DNA of 7,346 bases from Clostridia bacterium (GTDB taxonomy: Bacteria > Bacillota > Clostridia > Christensenellales > CAG-1252). Below, in pieces: positions 6,774 through 7,346 of this stretch (the stretch's first letter is position 1; the number at the start of each line of letters is the position of its first letter). Location of the stretch: contig JAEDHM010000074.1 in NCBI GenBank assembly GCA_016296985.1, positions 1 to 7,346 on the forward strand, given 5' to 3'. The notes beneath the pieces are model-generated. The model did no database searches. It was given only the letters and a program-made list of their open reading frames with translations, and was not told the DNA's origin. The position numbers were made by a program, and so were the translations under genes.

Positions 6774-7346
6774 ATGAAAAAAGCGGTTATTTTCTCCTTT
6801 TCCGCAACAGGAAACACACAAAAGGCGGTAAACCTTTTCAAACAATCCCTTGAAGAAAAGGATATTCAAACTGAGATTAGAAAGATAGATTATAAACTGA
6901 ACGACTTTGACACAAAAGACTTTGACCTTGTGGGTTTTGCCTATCCCATACACGGTTTTAACGCTCCTAAAATTCTTCTTGAGGTTGCAAAAAAACTGGA
7001 AAAAGAGGATAGAAAGCCTTGTTTTATCTTAAAAACCTCGGGCGAACCTTTGAAAATCAACAATATTTCTTCATGCAAACTTGCAAGCATCTTGAAGAAA
7101 AAGGGCTTTGAAATAACAAACGAGTATCACTACGTAATGCCATACAATATGATTTTCCGCCATACCGACAACATGGCATCATTGATGTACGACACCATGA
7201 AAAGGCTTATTCCTTGCCATGCAGACGAGGTTGCAAGAGGTAAAAAAAGACTTTTGGAAAAGGTGTTTTTAGGAAGTTTGCTTTCGGCGATTTTCCGCAT
7301 TGAGTTTATCGCTTATAAAATCAACGGAAGATTTTTTAAGGTGGAT
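6774..7346 (+). CDS. EFR1-type flavodoxin/ferredoxin protein (N-terminal part, cut by the window end)
   Basis: An open frame of 191 codons from the ATG at 6774 to the window edge without a stop. The N-terminus MKKAVIFSFSATGNTQKAV contains the flavodoxin FMN phosphate-binding loop (S10-A-T-G-N-T15). GFAYPIHGFNAPK (54-66) matches the second FMN-contact region, and KPCFILKTSGEP (81-92) the next strand. The region around HYVMPYNMIFRH (119-130) resembles EFR1 proteins, in which a flavodoxin-like domain is followed by two 4Fe-4S clusters. That ferredoxin part would lie beyond the window and is not seen, so a plain flavodoxin remains possible. The Shine-Dalgarno AAGGAAGA (6761-6768) sits inside the SDR 3' end and the intergenic gap is one base, so the two genes are very likely co-translated. 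Expected role: cytoplasmic electron transfer, partner unknown. Confidence 0.75.
   Translation, partial: MKKAVIFSFSATGNTQKAVNLFKQSLEEKDIQTEIRKIDYKLNDFDTKDFDLVGFAYPIHGFNAPKILLEVAKKLEKEDRKPCFILKTSGEPLKINNISSCKLASILKKKGFEITNEYHYVMPYNMIFRHTDNMASLMYDTMKRLIPCHADEVARGKKRLLEKVFLGSLLSAIFRIEFIAYKINGRFFKVD

Noticed and set aside
1..7346. CRISPR arrays, tRNA/rRNA genes, insertion sequences or attachment sites
   Set aside because: No repeated spacer pattern, RNA-gene signature, transposase or terminal repeats were seen on either strand. The window is almost fully occupied by metabolic genes.

Overview
The window reads as a piece of a moderately AT-rich genome, probably a Firmicutes/Clostridia-type anaerobe and possibly an uncultured gut lineage. 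Support for this is indirect. Shine-Dalgarno sites are strong (GAGGGG, AAGGTGAG, AAGGGGG, GAGGTG, AAGGAAGA), genes are tightly packed on one strand, hairpins with T-runs serve as terminators, and the last gene is an EFR1-type flavodoxin/ferredoxin, a family common in anaerobes. I cannot name a species from the sequence alone.

Layout, all on the + strand. Positions 1-53 hold the probable last codons of an upstream gene, closed by a rho-independent terminator at 61-88. A 157-base intergenic stretch follows. It contains a well-formed sigma-70-type promoter (TTGAAG, 17 bases, TATAAT) whose -10 box lies inside a perfect 10+10 base inverted repeat, which is a good operator candidate. This promoter drives a compact three-gene operon: a class I mannose-6-phosphate isomerase (246-1298), a PfkB-family sugar kinase of fructokinase type (1308-2186) and a GH38 alpha-mannosidase (2183-5104, joined to the kinase by an ATGA overlap). 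The operon ends at a terminator with a GCAA tetraloop (5110-5133).

A second unit starts after a weaker putative promoter (5143-5172). It encodes an NAD(P)-dependent extended SDR (5207-6772) with an unusual C-terminal extension carrying a treble-clef/zinc-ribbon-like Cys/His motif. One base later comes the start of an EFR1-type flavodoxin/ferredoxin gene, which runs off the window end (6774-7346).

How the genes fit together: the mannosidase has no visible signal peptide, so it most likely trims imported mannosides in the cytoplasm. The kinase plus the isomerase would then feed the freed hexose into fructose 6-phosphate. Whether the kinase accepts mannose, fructose or both cannot be read from the sequence. 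No transporter and no regulator gene lie in the window. The second unit pairs two redox proteins of unknown substrate. The SDR-zinc finger fusion next to a flavodoxin/ferredoxin is the least explained part of the window.
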